Positions 32,322-41,649 of a stretch of DNA of 64,000 nucleotides are shown here, in pieces; position 1 is the stretch's first letter, and each line of letters opens with the position of its first letter. The DNA is taken from positions 1 through 64,000 of the forward strand of contig JALFRA010000027.1 of assembly GCA_022785125.1 (NCBI GenBank), given 5' to 3'. The position numbers were made by a program, and so were the translations under genes. This DNA comes from Clostridiales bacterium. Its GTDB lineage: Bacteria; Bacillota; Clostridia; Oscillospirales; Oscillospiraceae. Under the pieces are notes generated by a model that ran no database searches, had not been told where the DNA came from, and saw only the letters and a list, made by a program, of their open reading frames with translations.

Positions 32322-34939
32322 TTGCTTCCCTCCTGTGCCTTTTTCAGGGCGGCGGCCACCGGCCGGGACGGGGTGGACCGGTTATTTTTCGCCAGAATGG
32401 CGGCGATCTGACCGGAAGCCTGCTCCACTTCCGCTTTAAAGGTGGTGGCGGACAGCCGCAGGGCGCCGTGGCCCAGAATGATGAGCTGTTCCGCTCCGTC
32501 GGAGGTGGCCACCCGCACCCGGTGGTGCCTGCTGATCTCGTAGGTGGCCCGCTCGATATAAGTGTCCGCCGTTTCCGCCTCTTTGGTATACACAACGTAA
32601 ATATTGTGGTATTTGAATACATCCTGTACATTACGGGGCACCTTGTAGGCGTCAAAGACCAGGATGACCACGTTCTTTTTAAAGCCCTGATAGTTGCTCA
32701 GCAGGTCCATCAGCAGCTGCCGGGCGGCGTCCAGATTGGTCTGGGCCACCGCCTTCAGTTCCTCCCAGGCGAAGATGATGTTATAGCCGTCCACCAGCAG
32801 GTACTCCGGTCCCCGGTTCTGGGTCTGGACGTTGTACTTCCCCTCGTCCAGGCTGGTGCGGGCAGGCTTGGGCTGGGGCCGGAAGGAGCTGCGCTCCACC
32901 TTGCCGTAGGTGCGCTCGTAGATGGCCAGCAATTCCTTGTCCTGCTCCAGGGACAGGCCGGAATTGCTGCTCCGCCGGACGGGGGCAGCGGGGGTCTCCG
33001 GCTCCGGGGGCTTGTCCAGAGACAGGCCGCTGTCCACATGGGCCATCTCCTTCACCTGGTCCCACTTCACGTTGTACCCCGCCCCGTGGGCGCAGAACAC
33101 CGAGCCGGTGGGGTTGTCCACGTCCCGCTCCGGATCGTAGCCCAAAGCCTCCACCACATTTTGCTGGTCGTGGCAGGGATAGTAGCCCTTCAAGGTGCAG
33201 CTCAGCCGCCCCATACCTCTGGTGTAGGCGGCCACCTCGCTGCCGTAGTCCCGCAGGCCCGCCACCGGGGCGGAGCCGGTGAGGACGGTCAGTTCTCCCG
33301 CCGTCTCCGGGGGATTACAGTCGCCCCCCATCCGCTGGAGGTCGCTCATGGCCCGCCCCACCTGGGCGGCGGGCACCTCCAGCCGGAAGGAGTACCAGGG
33401 CTCCAGCAGGACGCTCTCCGCCTCCATCAGGCCCTGACGCACCGCCCGGTAGGTGGCCTGCCGGAAGTCGCCTCCCTCGGTGTGTTTCAAATGGGCCCGG
33501 CCTGCCAGCAGGGTAATTTTCACGTCGGTGAGGGGAGAGCCGGTAAGCACGCCGGGGTGGGCCCGTTCAGCCACATGGGTGAGGATCAGCCGCTGCCAGT
33601 TGCCGTCCAACACATCCTCCGGACAGGCGGTGGCCAGGGTCACGCCGCTCCCCCGCTCCCCCGGCTCTATCAACAGATGGACTTCGGCGTAGTGGCGGAG
33701 CGGCTCGTAGTGGCCCACGCCGATGACGGGGGCGGCGATGGTCTCCCGGTACACGATGCCTCCCTGGCCGAAGCTGACCTCCATATTGAATCGCTCGGCA
33801 ATGAGCCGCTGCAAGATCTCCAGCTGGACCTGGCCCATGAGCTGGATGTGGATCTCTTTTAGCCGCTCACTCCACACCAGATGGAGCTGGGGATCCTCCT
33901 CCTCCAGCTGGCGCAGCTTCTGCATGGCGGTGACCGGGTCCTGGCCGTCAGGCAAAATCACCTGATAGTTGAGTACCGGCTCCAGGGCAGGAGGCGTACC
34001 CTCCGCCTCAAAGCCCAGGCCCTGCCCGGCGGCGGCGGAGCCCAGACCGGTGACTGCCACCACGGACCCCGCCGGAGCCGCGTCCACCGGCTGGAATTTC
34101 ACGCCGGAGTATACCCGCAGCTGGTCGGCCTTGTCGCTCCAGCCGGGGCCGTCCAGCACCGTTTTTGCCTTTAAACTGCCGCCGGTGATCTTCATCCAGG
34201 CCAGCCGGTTGTTCTGATTGTCCCGGGAGATCTTGAAGATGCGGGCGCCGAATTGATCGCCGTACACCGGCCGGGAGGCGTATTGCTCCAGGCCCCGGAG
34301 GAAGTCCTCTACCCCCTCCAGCTTTAGGGCAGAGCCGAACCAGCAGGGAAACAGCTTCCGTTGGGCGATGAGGGCGGTGAGGGCAGCGTCGGCAATGGTC
34401 CCCGTCTCCAGGTAGTCCTCCAGCAGGGACTCGTCACACAGGGCGGCCTGCTCGCAGAGGGCCTCCTGATCCCCCATGTCCACGCAGCCCTCGTCCAGCT
34501 TGCTTTTCAGCTCCCCCAGCAGAGCGGCCTTGTCTGCCCCCGCCAGGTCCATCTTGTTCACAAAGAGGAAGGTGGGCACATGATAGCGCTCCAGCAGCTT
34601 CCACAGGGTATGGGTGTGGCCCTGGACCCCGTCGGCTCCGCTGACCACCAGGATGGCGCAGTCCAGCACCGACAGGGTGCGCTCCATCTCGGCGGAGAAG
34701 TCCACGTGGCCTGGAGTGTCCAGCAGGGTGATCTCCAGCTGTTCCAGAGGGAGCAACGCCTGCTTGGAGAAGATGGTGATGCCCCGCTCCTTCTCCATGG
34801 GGTCGGTGTCCAGAAAGGCGTCCCCGTGGTCCACCCGGCCCAGCTTCTTCAATTTTCCGCAGGCGTAGAGCAGTCCCTCGCTGAGGGTGGTCTTGCCTGC
34901 ATCCACATGGGCCAGAATGCCCACGACCAATTTTTCCAT
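32318..34939 (-). CDS. TetM-like ribosomal GTPase fused to a YacP/Rae1-type NYN nuclease domain
   Basis: An 873-residue protein. Residues 1-about 640 are an EF-G/TetM-type factor: G1 ILAHVDAGKTTLSE, KERGITI, G3 DTPGHVDF, G4 NKMD, and domain IV/V segments. After a Pro-rich linker, residues about 712-860 are a NYN domain of the YacP type: LLVDGYNIIFAWEEL, VFDAYK, TKEAETADTYIERATYEI and VATSDGAEQ, keeping the acidic residues. In B. subtilis Rae1 (YacP) is a separate nuclease that cuts mRNA in the ribosomal A site. Here delivery and nuclease would be one chain. ATG 34939 follows AAAGGA; upstream codons overlap a promoter. Automatic calling as tetracycline resistance should be treated with caution. 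Confidence 0.88.
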   Translation of the reverse strand: MEKLVVGILAHVDAGKTTLSEGLLYACGKLKKLGRVDHGDAFLDTDPMEKERGITIFSKQALLPLEQLEITLLDTPGHVDFSAEMERTLSVLDCAILVVSGADGVQGHTHTLWKLLERYHVPTFLFVNKMDLAGADKAALLGELKSKLDEGCVDMGDQEALCEQAALCDESLLEDYLETGTIADAALTALIAQRKLFPCWFGSALKLEGVEDFLRGLEQYASRPVYGDQFGARIFKISRDNQNNRLAWMKITGGSLKAKTVLDGPGWSDKADQLRVYSGVKFQPVDAAPAGSVVAVTGLGSAAAGQGLGFEAEGTPPALEPVLNYQVILPDGQDPVTAMQKLRQLEEEDPQLHLVWSERLKEIHIQLMGQVQLEILQRLIAERFNMEVSFGQGGIVYRETIAAPVIGVGHYEPLRHYAEVHLLIEPGERGSGVTLATACPEDVLDGNWQRLILTHVAERAHPGVLTGSPLTDVKITLLAGRAHLKHTEGGDFRQATYRAVRQGLMEAESVLLEPWYSFRLEVPAAQVGRAMSDLQRMGGDCNPPETAGELTVLTGSAPVAGLRDYGSEVAAYTRGMGRLSCTLKGYYPCHDQQNVVEALGYDPERDVDNPTGSVFCAHGAGYNVKWDQVKEMAHVDSGLSLDKPPEPETPAAPVRRSSNSGLSLEQDKELLAIYERTYGKVERSSFRPQPKPARTSLDEGKYNVQTQNRGPEYLLVDGYNIIFAWEELKAVAQTNLDAARQLLMDLLSNYQGFKKNVVILVFDAYKVPRNVQDVFKYHNIYVVYTKEAETADTYIERATYEISRHHRVRVATSDGAEQLIILGHGALRLSATTFKAEVEQASGQIAAILAKNNRSTPSRPVAAALKKAQEGSK

Positions 34940-34968
34940 AGCTGCCGTCCTTTGCGGTATGATAGGAT

Positions 34969-34977
34969 AGTATATCA
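34969..34977 (-). promoter_or_regulatory. Extended -10 promoter of the GTPase-nuclease gene
   Basis: TGATATACT on the minus strand, 30 bases upstream of the ATG. The -35 is weak. Confidence 0.5.
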
Positions 34978-34996
34978 TGTCCGGGGGAACGGGGCA

Positions 34997-35026
34997 AATA
35001 AAAAGGGCCCCGAAGGGCCCTTTTGG
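34997..35026 (-). terminator. Terminator of the SDR gene
   Basis: AAAAGGGCCC pairs with GGGCCCTTTT. On the minus strand the loop is TTCG, a very stable tetraloop, followed by a T-run. Confidence 0.9.
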
Positions 35027-35036
35027 GAAGTTGGAA

Positions 35037-35837
35037 TCAACCTTTGGCGCCGTCGCCCATATAGGAGCTGTACAGAGGAGTGGGCAGGCCGAAGCCGCCG
35101 GCCACAGGCAGGATCTCGCCGGTGATGAAAGCGGCCCGATCGCTGGCCAGGAAGGCCACGGCGTCGGCAATGTCCTCGGGACGGCCGGGACGGTTCAGGG
35201 GGACGTTTTTCAGGAACAGGTCCAGGAAGGCCTGGGACATATTGTTCAGGGCGGCGTCAGTGGCAGTGAAGCCGGGAAGCACCGCGTTGCACCGCACCCC
35301 CTGCCGGGCGTACTGCACGGCGATGTCCTTGGTGAGAAAGTGGATGGCGGCCTTGCTGACGCCGTAGGCGGTACGGCTCAGGTCGGGATAGATGCCGCCC
35401 ACCGAGCCGATGTTGATGATGGAGCCGCCGCCGCTCTTGGCCATGACGGGCACCGCCGCCTTGCTGGGCAGGTACACGCTCTTCAGGTTGGTATTGACGA
35501 TGTGGAAAAAGTCGTCGGTGTCGCCGGTTACCACGTCCAGGTCGGTCTTGACATCGGTGGCGCCGAAGTTGTTCACCAGAATGTCCAGCCGGCCCTCCTT
35601 CCTGGCCACCTCTTCCACCATGCCGGAGTAACTCTCCTCGTTGGCGGCGTCAAAGTAGACCACCCCGGCCCGTCCGCCGGCGGCGATGATCTCGTCAGCG
35701 ATCTGCTGTCCGGCGTCCATACGGCGCACGCCCAGATAAACAGTGGCGCCCTGGGCGGCCAGAGCCTTGGCGCAGGCCAGGCCAATGCCGCGGGTGGAGG
35801 AGGAGACCAGTGCGACCTTTTGTTCCAATTCTTTCAT
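35037..35837 (-). CDS. Short-chain dehydrogenase/reductase (FabG-like)
   Basis: A 266-residue Rossmann-fold NAD(P)-dependent enzyme. The cofactor loop is VSSSTRGIGLACAKAL (usual TGxxxGIG, here SSxxxGIG). NNFG stands for NNAG. The catalytic Ser is in NIGSVGG and Tyr/Lys in YGVSKAA. The C-terminus PVAGGFGLPTPLYSS matches the SDR oligomer edge. The substrate cannot be predicted. ATG 35837 is set by AAGGAG upstream and the conserved start. Confidence 0.9.
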   Translation of the reverse strand: MKELEQKVALVSSSTRGIGLACAKALAAQGATVYLGVRRMDAGQQIADEIIAAGGRAGVVYFDAANEESYSGMVEEVARKEGRLDILVNNFGATDVKTDLDVVTGDTDDFFHIVNTNLKSVYLPSKAAVPVMAKSGGGSIINIGSVGGIYPDLSRTAYGVSKAAIHFLTKDIAVQYARQGVRCNAVLPGFTATDAALNNMSQAFLDLFLKNVPLNRPGRPEDIADAVAFLASDRAAFITGEILPVAGGFGLPTPLYSSYMGDGAKG

Positions 35838-35885
35838 AATAATAATTCTCCTTTTTAAACTGCTTGGTATGATTAAGATACTGTG

Positions 35886-35914
35886 ATAATAGCACAGTCC
35901 GCCTTTGGGTGCAA
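35886..35914 (-). promoter_or_regulatory. Promoter of the SDR gene
   Basis: Minus strand TTGCAC (35914-35909) and TATTAT (35891-35886), 17 bp apart. Confidence 0.7.
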
Positions 35915-35985
35915 GCATTATTTTTTGGAGCGGATGCAACAAAAGTGACCCCTCAGGGATGTTAGGGGCGAAAGGGGGGAGGGCA

Positions 35986-36459
35986 ATGGCAGAGGAAGGT
36001 GGCCTGCGGCAGGTGGTGGAGACCTATGGGAACATGGTGTATCGCCTGGCGCTGGCCCAGACCCACAGCGGCCATGACGCCGACGACGTCTTTCAGGAGG
36101 TCTTTCTCCGCTATCTCCGTTCCGCGCCGGACTTTCGGGAGGAGGAGCACCGGAAGGCCTGGCTGCTGCGGGTGACAGTGAACTGCTGTAAGAAATTCCA
36201 CACCTCCTTCTGGAGGCGGCATACCACAGCCCTGTCCGAGACCATCCCCGCCCGGACGGAGGAGGAGGGGGAGCTGCTCCAGATAATGGAGGGCCTGCCG
36301 GAGAAGTACCGGGCGGTGCTCCACCTCTACTACTACGAGGGCTACGCCACAGGGGAGATCGCGGCCATCCTGGGCCGCAGTCCCAACACCGTCCGCAGTC
36401 AGCTGGCCCGAGGCAGGGCCCTGCTGCACGACGCATGGAAAGGAGCGGAAGAGCTATGA
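35986..36459 (+). CDS. ECF-type RNA polymerase sigma factor
   Basis: A 157-residue sigma-70 family protein with region 2 (YGNMVYRLALAQTHSGHDADDVFQEVFLRYL) and region 4 (LPEKYRAVLHLYYYEGYATGEIAAILGRSPNTVRSQLARGR). Two regions only, as in ECF factors. ATG 35986 is chosen for GGGGGGAGGG upstream. Its stop overlaps the next gene (ATGA), whose product has the layout of a membrane anti-sigma protein, so the pair is probably a signalling unit. Confidence 0.9.
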   Translation: MAEEGGLRQVVETYGNMVYRLALAQTHSGHDADDVFQEVFLRYLRSAPDFREEEHRKAWLLRVTVNCCKKFHTSFWRRHTTALSETIPARTEEEGELLQIMEGLPEKYRAVLHLYYYEGYATGEIAAILGRSPNTVRSQLARGRALLHDAWKGAEEL

Positions 36460-37544
36460 CGGAAGAGAACTATCGGGCGCTGTTTGACCGGGCGTCCCCC
36501 AGCCGGGATCTGGTGGAGGATACCCTGGCGGCGGCGGAACGGCCCCGGCGGAAGGGCATCCCCGCCAAGCGGCTGGCGGCGGCCCTGGTGTGTCTGGCCC
36601 TGGTGCTGGGGGTGGGCAACTACCAGGCCCTGGCGGCGGGGGTCCAGCGGATGGTGCGCTATTTTACCGGAGTTGGAGCGGCCCCGGCCCAGGCGGATTT
36701 GCTGATCCAGGGGGAGACTCTTCAGCGGGATGACGGGGAGCGGCTCTTTCTCATCGAAGGGGCCTACCAGCGGGACGGGCTGCTTACGATACCGGTGGAT
36801 GTCCTGTACCGGTCGGAGCCGGCCACCCCTGAGAGCGACGAGTACCGCTATCGTCTGACGGTATATGACGGGAACGGGGAGACGCTGCCCAGTGTGTATC
36901 GCACCGGGGGCGGAGAAGTGCAGGAGATCAGCGGCGGGGCTTATTTTTCCCCCAGCAAGCTGGAGGAGTCTCTCAGCTGGCTCAGCCAGACCTACCTGCC
37001 GCAAGGCTTTGTCAGTGCCGGAAGCAACTGCTTCCTGATGAAGTTGCCCCAGGGGGAGGAGGGCCCTTATTCCTTTGCCCTGGACGCCTACACCGTCGGC
37101 GGAGGCTGGGAGGACACCGTGTGGGAAGGGGTTCTGACATTGAACACGCCGCAGGCCACGGAGACAATCCAGGTCAGCCGGGAGATCGGCGAGGGTACCG
37201 TCACCGCGTTGGTGAGACCGGATGGGCGCAGCATAGCCTTCTATGCCCAGCTGGCTCCGAAGAAGCTGGAGGCAGGTGAATCCCTGTTCCAGTTTGTAGT
37301 ATACCGGGTGTGGTTTATTGATGAGGCCGGAAACCGGCTCAAAGGTTATATGCGCCGGTACGCTCTGGCCGAGGACTATCTGCCAGAAGTGCGGCTGGTG
37401 GGAGAGCCGGAGGGAGAGATTGTGGCGATCCAGGTAGATCAGGTAAAGTATAACATCATACGAACGGATCAGCCTATGAGCAGCGAGAAGCAGCAATACT
37501 TCCGCACATACAGGGACCTGAACTGGGTCATTGATCTAACATAA
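36456..37544 (+). CDS. Single-pass membrane protein, probable anti-sigma factor
   Basis: A 362-residue protein. A short cytoplasmic N-terminus of about 37 residues (MTEENYRALFDRASPS..) is followed by one membrane helix (about 42-60, LAAALVCLALVLGVGNYQAL) and an extracytoplasmic beta-rich domain of about 300 residues similar in style to DUF4179 proteins. It overlaps the sigma gene by 4 bases. The cytoplasmic segment is short for a classical zinc anti-sigma domain and has no Cys/His motif. The signal is unknown. Confidence 0.75.
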   Translation: MTEENYRALFDRASPSRDLVEDTLAAAERPRRKGIPAKRLAAALVCLALVLGVGNYQALAAGVQRMVRYFTGVGAAPAQADLLIQGETLQRDDGERLFLIEGAYQRDGLLTIPVDVLYRSEPATPESDEYRYRLTVYDGNGETLPSVYRTGGGEVQEISGGAYFSPSKLEESLSWLSQTYLPQGFVSAGSNCFLMKLPQGEEGPYSFALDAYTVGGGWEDTVWEGVLTLNTPQATETIQVSREIGEGTVTALVRPDGRSIAFYAQLAPKKLEAGESLFQFVVYRVWFIDEAGNRLKGYMRRYALAEDYLPEVRLVGEPEGEIVAIQVDQVKYNIIRTDQPMSSEKQQYFRTYRDLNWVIDLT

Positions 37545-37547
37545 ACC

Positions 37548-37582
37548 AAACGGGCCTGCTGCGGTTGCAGCAGGCCCGTTTC
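37548..37582. terminator. Terminator between the sigma/anti-sigma pair and the amylase operon
   Basis: AAACGGGCCTGCTGC pairs with GCAGCAGGCCCGTTT; bidirectional. Confidence 0.9.
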
Positions 37583-37587
37583 AGATT

Positions 37588-39435
37588 TTATGGGGTCCCC
37601 GGCCGGTAGGGGGTGAGCAGCCAGCCGGTCATAGGAGGCAGCGCCACCTGCCCGGCAGGCAGCTCCATGCCGGTCATCCAGTCTTTGGCAGCCCAGGGCA
37701 GAGTGATGAGCTCGGGAGCTTTGCCGATGTTGACGGCGGTGAGCACCGGCTGGCCCTCCCCCTCCCGCAGGAAGGAGAGCAGCTTGCCTTCCGCCTTCCA
37801 CCAGCGGATGCTCCCCCGGCGCAGGGCAGGCAGCTCCCTCCGGGCCTTGCCCAAACTGGCATACCAGCGGCGGAGCACGTCGTCGGCCATTTCCCAGCGG
37901 TAGGTCCGGCGGTTAAAGGGGTCCTCAAAGCCCTCGATGCCCGCCTCGTCCCCGTAGTAGATCATGGGGGAGCCGGGGAAGGAAAAGAGCACCAGGGCCC
38001 CCAGCATCAGCTTGGACCGGCCCAGCAGGTACTGCTCCGGGGTGAGGAAGTAGGAGGAGCGCCAGTCCTTGTCGTGGTCCTGGCCGTCCCCGCCATAGCC
38101 CAGCAGGGTGAGGATGCGGGGGGTGTCGTGGGTGCCCAGGAAGTTCATGGCGGAGTGGAAGGCAGAGGGAGGATAATTCTCCCGGATGGCCTCCATGGTG
38201 TTCTTGAAGTGGACGGCGTCGCCCCCCATCAGGTAGCCCAGCAGACTGTTGCGGAAGGGGTAGTTCATCAGACCGTCGCAGTGGCCCCCCAGGATGTGCT
38301 TGCGGCGGACGCCGTAGGCGATCTTGGTGGAGCCGTCCTCCCACACCTCGCCGATGACCACCGCTTCAGGGTTGGTTTCCCGGGCGGCCTGGTGGATGCC
38401 GTGGACAAAGTCGTCGGGCAGCTCGTCGGCCACGTCCAGCCGCCATGCGTCCGCCCCCGCCCGCAGCCAGCGGCGGACGATGCTGTTTTCATCCCCGAAG
38501 ATATAGTCCCGGTAGGAGGGCTCGGCCTCGTTGACGGCGGGCAGGGAGTAGATCCCCCACCAGGAGTCATATTGGTCCGGCCAGTGGGAGAAATTGTACC
38601 ACTTGTAGTAGGGACTGTCCTGGGACTGGCAGGCCCCGTTTTCCGGGTAGGAGCCGTCCCCGTTGAAGTAGCGGCTCACATAGCCCTGGTGGTTGAACAC
38701 ACCGTCCAGCATGATGCGTATGCCCAGCTTGTGGGCGGCGTCGCACAGGGCACGGAAATCCTCTTCATCTCCCAGCATGGGGTCGATCTTCTCATAGTCG
38801 CCGGTGCCGTAGCGGTGGTTCTCCGGCGCCTCAAACACGGGGCAGAAGTAGATGGTCTCCACTCCCAGGTCGTGGAGGTAGGGCAGCTTTTCCATAACGC
38901 CCTTCAGATCGCCGCCGAAGAAGTCCCGGTTGCGGACTTCACCATTGGCGTCGGGCCGGTACTCCGGCTCCTCCCGCCAGCTGGTGTGGACGGTGCGGCC
39001 CCCGGGCATCCCGGTGGGGTCGGGCACCCGGGTGCGGCGGAAGCGGTCGGGGAAGATCTGGTAGGTGACACCCTCCCCAAACCAGCCGGGAACCTGGTCG
39101 GTGCCGTCGTACACCGTCAGCTGATAGGGACCCAGCTCCTCCTGGCGGCCATCCAGCCCCTCCAGACGGAAGGAGTACCAGATCAGCCCCACATGGTCCC
39201 CGGTGTCCAGGGTGACCTTGAGTACGTCCCGGTCGCCGTCAATACCATCCCAGACCATGGGCAGCTCCAGCCGCCGCTCCTGGGAGGACTCAAAGTAGGC
39301 GATAAGCACCGCCTGGGAGAAGCCCTCCGTCCGGAGGGGCCGGAGGGTGAGGGAGACCTGCGTGCCCGCGGGCACCGCGCCATAGGGCTGTTTATACCGG
39401 CTGTCCCGGCTGTCAAAGGTCATTGCGTCCAGCAA
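37588..39435 (-). CDS. GH13 alpha-amylase family enzyme (neopullulanase/cyclomaltodextrinase-like)
   Basis: A 615-residue cytoplasmic glycoside hydrolase. The N-terminal beta-sandwich (about 1-115) is like CBM34. The GH13 barrel has conserved regions DGVFNHQG, WRLDVADELP (nucleophile Asp near 333), VIGEVWED (acid Glu near 362) and FLGTHDTPR. The C-terminal sandwich ends in PPMTGWLLTP. It should split alpha-1,4 (perhaps 1,6) glucans or cyclodextrins. A TTG start at 39435 is likelier than ATG 39423 because AAGGGAG lies 8-9 bases before TTG. It is 14 bases after the PBP2 gene at the end of the mre operon. Confidence 0.9.
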   Translation of the reverse strand: MLDAMTFDSRDSRYKQPYGAVPAGTQVSLTLRPLRTEGFSQAVLIAYFESSQERRLELPMVWDGIDGDRDVLKVTLDTGDHVGLIWYSFRLEGLDGRQEELGPYQLTVYDGTDQVPGWFGEGVTYQIFPDRFRRTRVPDPTGMPGGRTVHTSWREEPEYRPDANGEVRNRDFFGGDLKGVMEKLPYLHDLGVETIYFCPVFEAPENHRYGTGDYEKIDPMLGDEEDFRALCDAAHKLGIRIMLDGVFNHQGYVSRYFNGDGSYPENGACQSQDSPYYKWYNFSHWPDQYDSWWGIYSLPAVNEAEPSYRDYIFGDENSIVRRWLRAGADAWRLDVADELPDDFVHGIHQAARETNPEAVVIGEVWEDGSTKIAYGVRRKHILGGHCDGLMNYPFRNSLLGYLMGGDAVHFKNTMEAIRENYPPSAFHSAMNFLGTHDTPRILTLLGYGGDGQDHDKDWRSSYFLTPEQYLLGRSKLMLGALVLFSFPGSPMIYYGDEAGIEGFEDPFNRRTYRWEMADDVLRRWYASLGKARRELPALRRGSIRWWKAEGKLLSFLREGEGQPVLTAVNIGKAPELITLPWAAKDWMTGMELPAGQVALPPMTGWLLTPYRPGTP

Positions 39436-39449
39436 AGAAAAGACTCCCT

Positions 39450-41627
39450 TCAGCGAATCAAGGTATTTTCCGTCCCGATGGATTCCATGGTATGCTCGCT
39501 GCCGAAGTAATAATTGACGATCTCACCGGCGGCGCTGGCCAGGTTACCGCCGGAGGCGCCTCCCTCCACCACCATGGAGATGACGATCTCCGGATCGTCA
39601 TAGGGGGCGAAGAGGACGAATACGGCGTTGGCGTTTTGGTCGGCGGACACCTGGGCGGAACCGGTCTTGGCGCCCACTTCCACCGCCAGATTGCTCAGGT
39701 ACTGGTCCACGGTGCTCTTCTCATCGTTGGCCACCTCCCACATACCCTTCTTTACCGCCTCCACCCATTCCGGGTTGAGATCCAGCTGCTCCACCGGCTG
39801 AGCCTCATGCTCATACACGGTCTCGGAGAAGTCGCTGGATTTCACCGTTTTGAGCAGGTGAGTTTGGTAGCGGTTGCCCCCGTTGATCAGAGTGGCAATG
39901 TAGTTGGACAGCTGAAGCATGGTGATCTTGGTATTGTCCTGACCGATGGCGGCGGACAGCAGGTTGCCGCCATACCACTCCTGGCCCAGCATGGCGCTGG
40001 TTGCCGGGCCGGCCACATAGCCCTCCGCCTCGGCCAGCTCCAGGCCGGTTTTCTGGCCCAGGCCAAACATGGCGGCATACTCGTCGATCTTTTCAATGCC
40101 CAGCCGGTGGCCCATGGTATAAAAATAGATGTTGCAGGAATCCCGCAGGGCGTCGGCCATGTTCTCCCAGCCGTGAGTGCCCCGGTACTGGCGGTAGATC
40201 CAGCACTGAGGATGGTAGTCGCCGTAGGGATAGCGTTCCTCCTCGGGCAGCTGGAGAGAGCCGGTGTCCTGGATCTTCTCGGTGGGGGTGGTGAGCCCCT
40301 CCTCCAGGGCGGCGATGGCCACCAGAGGCTTAAAGGTGGAGCCGGGATAGTAGATCTCGCTGGTGGCCCGGTTGACAAAAGGCTTGCGGGGATCGTTGAG
40401 GGCCTGCTGATAGGCCTCGTTGCTGCTGTATACGGTGGACAGGTCGTAGGTGGGATAGGAGGCCATGGCCAGGATGCCGCCGTCGTTGACGCTCTGCACG
40501 ATGATGGCGCCCTTCTCCTTGGTGTCGGCCAGACTCTCGATGGTGTTGGCCAGCACCTCCTCCACCTTCTCCTGGAGCCGCAGGTCCAGGGTGATCATCA
40601 CGTGGTTGCCAGGCTCCGGTTCCATGGCCTGGCCGGTTTCGCCGTCCGCCATCCAGCTCTCACTGACCACCTTGCCGCTGGTGGAGATCTCCTGAAGCAG
40701 GGTGCCCGACCGGCCCCGCAGATAGTCCTCAAAGGTATATTCCAGGCCGTCGATGCCCACGGAGTCGTTCATATTGTAGCCCTTGGCTTTGTAAGTTTCC
40801 CAGTTTTCCGTCTGGATGGGGCCCACCCGGCCCAGCAGGTGGGCGGCGCTGGTAGTATTGTACTGCCGGACGGTGGTGGCGGAGATATTGACCCCGGTGA
40901 GGCCCCGCTCTTTCACGGCGGAGATCACATCAATGGTCACATCCTGGGCAAAGATATACTCCGTCTGCTTCACGTTCCGTCTGCGGAGGTTGAGCTCATA
41001 CAGCACCCCGATGAGGGCCCGGGCGTCAGCGTCGGAGAGAGAGTCATCAATGAGGAAGTATTGCCGCAGACCGGCGATGACCTCCTCTGCCGTGGGGCCC
41101 GGCCCCAGGTCGGCCACACTGGCGGCGGCGGCCAGATCCTCGCTGCTCCACCGGTTGGGAAGGATGGTGCTGCCCAAAGGCAGCGCGTCCAGCAGGGCGC
41201 CCAGGTAGCTGAATTTGACCTTCCCCTCGCTGTTGGTATACACCAGGGCATTTTTGTCGGTGTAGGTAAAGGGGGCGTCCTTGGAGATGGGCAGAGTATC
41301 AGTCCACTCCAGACCATTCTCCCGGCAGACGGTGATGAGCTCCAGCAAATTGGCGTTGCGCTCCGCCTCCGCCCCCATGAGGGAGGAGTTGAGGGTAATC
41401 TCATAGGTGGCACGGTTGCTTACCAGAGAGCGACCGTATCGGTCCAGGATCTCCCCTCGGGCGGCCTCCACCGTCACCGTGTTGGCGATTTTCACCGTGG
41501 AAGCGGCCCGGTATTCATCGCCCTTGACGATTTGCAGATTGTAAAGGGTCATAGCAAAACCAGCCAGCAGTAGTGCCAGCACAATGGCGATCGTGAGGGT
41601 ACGGATGTGAAATTGCTTGCCTTCCAC
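39450..41627 (-). CDS. mrdA: Penicillin-binding protein 2 (class B transpeptidase)
   Basis: A 725-residue protein with a membrane anchor (about 8-30: TLTIAIVLALLLAGFAMTLYNLQ), a pedestal domain (EILDRYGRSLVSNRATYEI) and a transpeptidase domain with catalytic PGSTFKP (Ser near residue 427), the SxN-type SCN in RDSCNIYFY and KTGSAQ near 654. It cross-links lateral wall peptidoglycan with the elongation complex. The frame is best started at GTG 41627, after AAGGAG. It follows mreC, mreD and a membrane gene. Confidence 0.93.
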   Translation of the reverse strand: MEGKQFHIRTLTIAIVLALLLAGFAMTLYNLQIVKGDEYRAASTVKIANTVTVEAARGEILDRYGRSLVSNRATYEITLNSSLMGAEAERNANLLELITVCRENGLEWTDTLPISKDAPFTYTDKNALVYTNSEGKVKFSYLGALLDALPLGSTILPNRWSSEDLAAAASVADLGPGPTAEEVIAGLRQYFLIDDSLSDADARALIGVLYELNLRRRNVKQTEYIFAQDVTIDVISAVKERGLTGVNISATTVRQYNTTSAAHLLGRVGPIQTENWETYKAKGYNMNDSVGIDGLEYTFEDYLRGRSGTLLQEISTSGKVVSESWMADGETGQAMEPEPGNHVMITLDLRLQEKVEEVLANTIESLADTKEKGAIIVQSVNDGGILAMASYPTYDLSTVYSSNEAYQQALNDPRKPFVNRATSEIYYPGSTFKPLVAIAALEEGLTTPTEKIQDTGSLQLPEEERYPYGDYHPQCWIYRQYRGTHGWENMADALRDSCNIYFYTMGHRLGIEKIDEYAAMFGLGQKTGLELAEAEGYVAGPATSAMLGQEWYGGNLLSAAIGQDNTKITMLQLSNYIATLINGGNRYQTHLLKTVKSSDFSETVYEHEAQPVEQLDLNPEWVEAVKKGMWEVANDEKSTVDQYLSNLAVEVGAKTGSAQVSADQNANAVFVLFAPYDDPEIVISMVVEGGASGGNLASAAGEIVNYYFGSEHTMESIGTENTLIR

Positions 41628-41649
41628 GAGTTCAGATCTCCTTCCGGGT

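Noticed and set aside
32318-34939. Tetracycline resistance gene
   Set aside because: The GTPase part is TetM-like, but the NYN fusion, chromosomal housekeeping setting and coupling to trmO argue for a cellular function. Resistance cannot be claimed from sequence.
34940-35170. N-terminal extension of the GTPase-nuclease protein
   Set aside because: It crosses a terminator and a promoter; the family begins at MEKLVVGILAHVDAGKTT.
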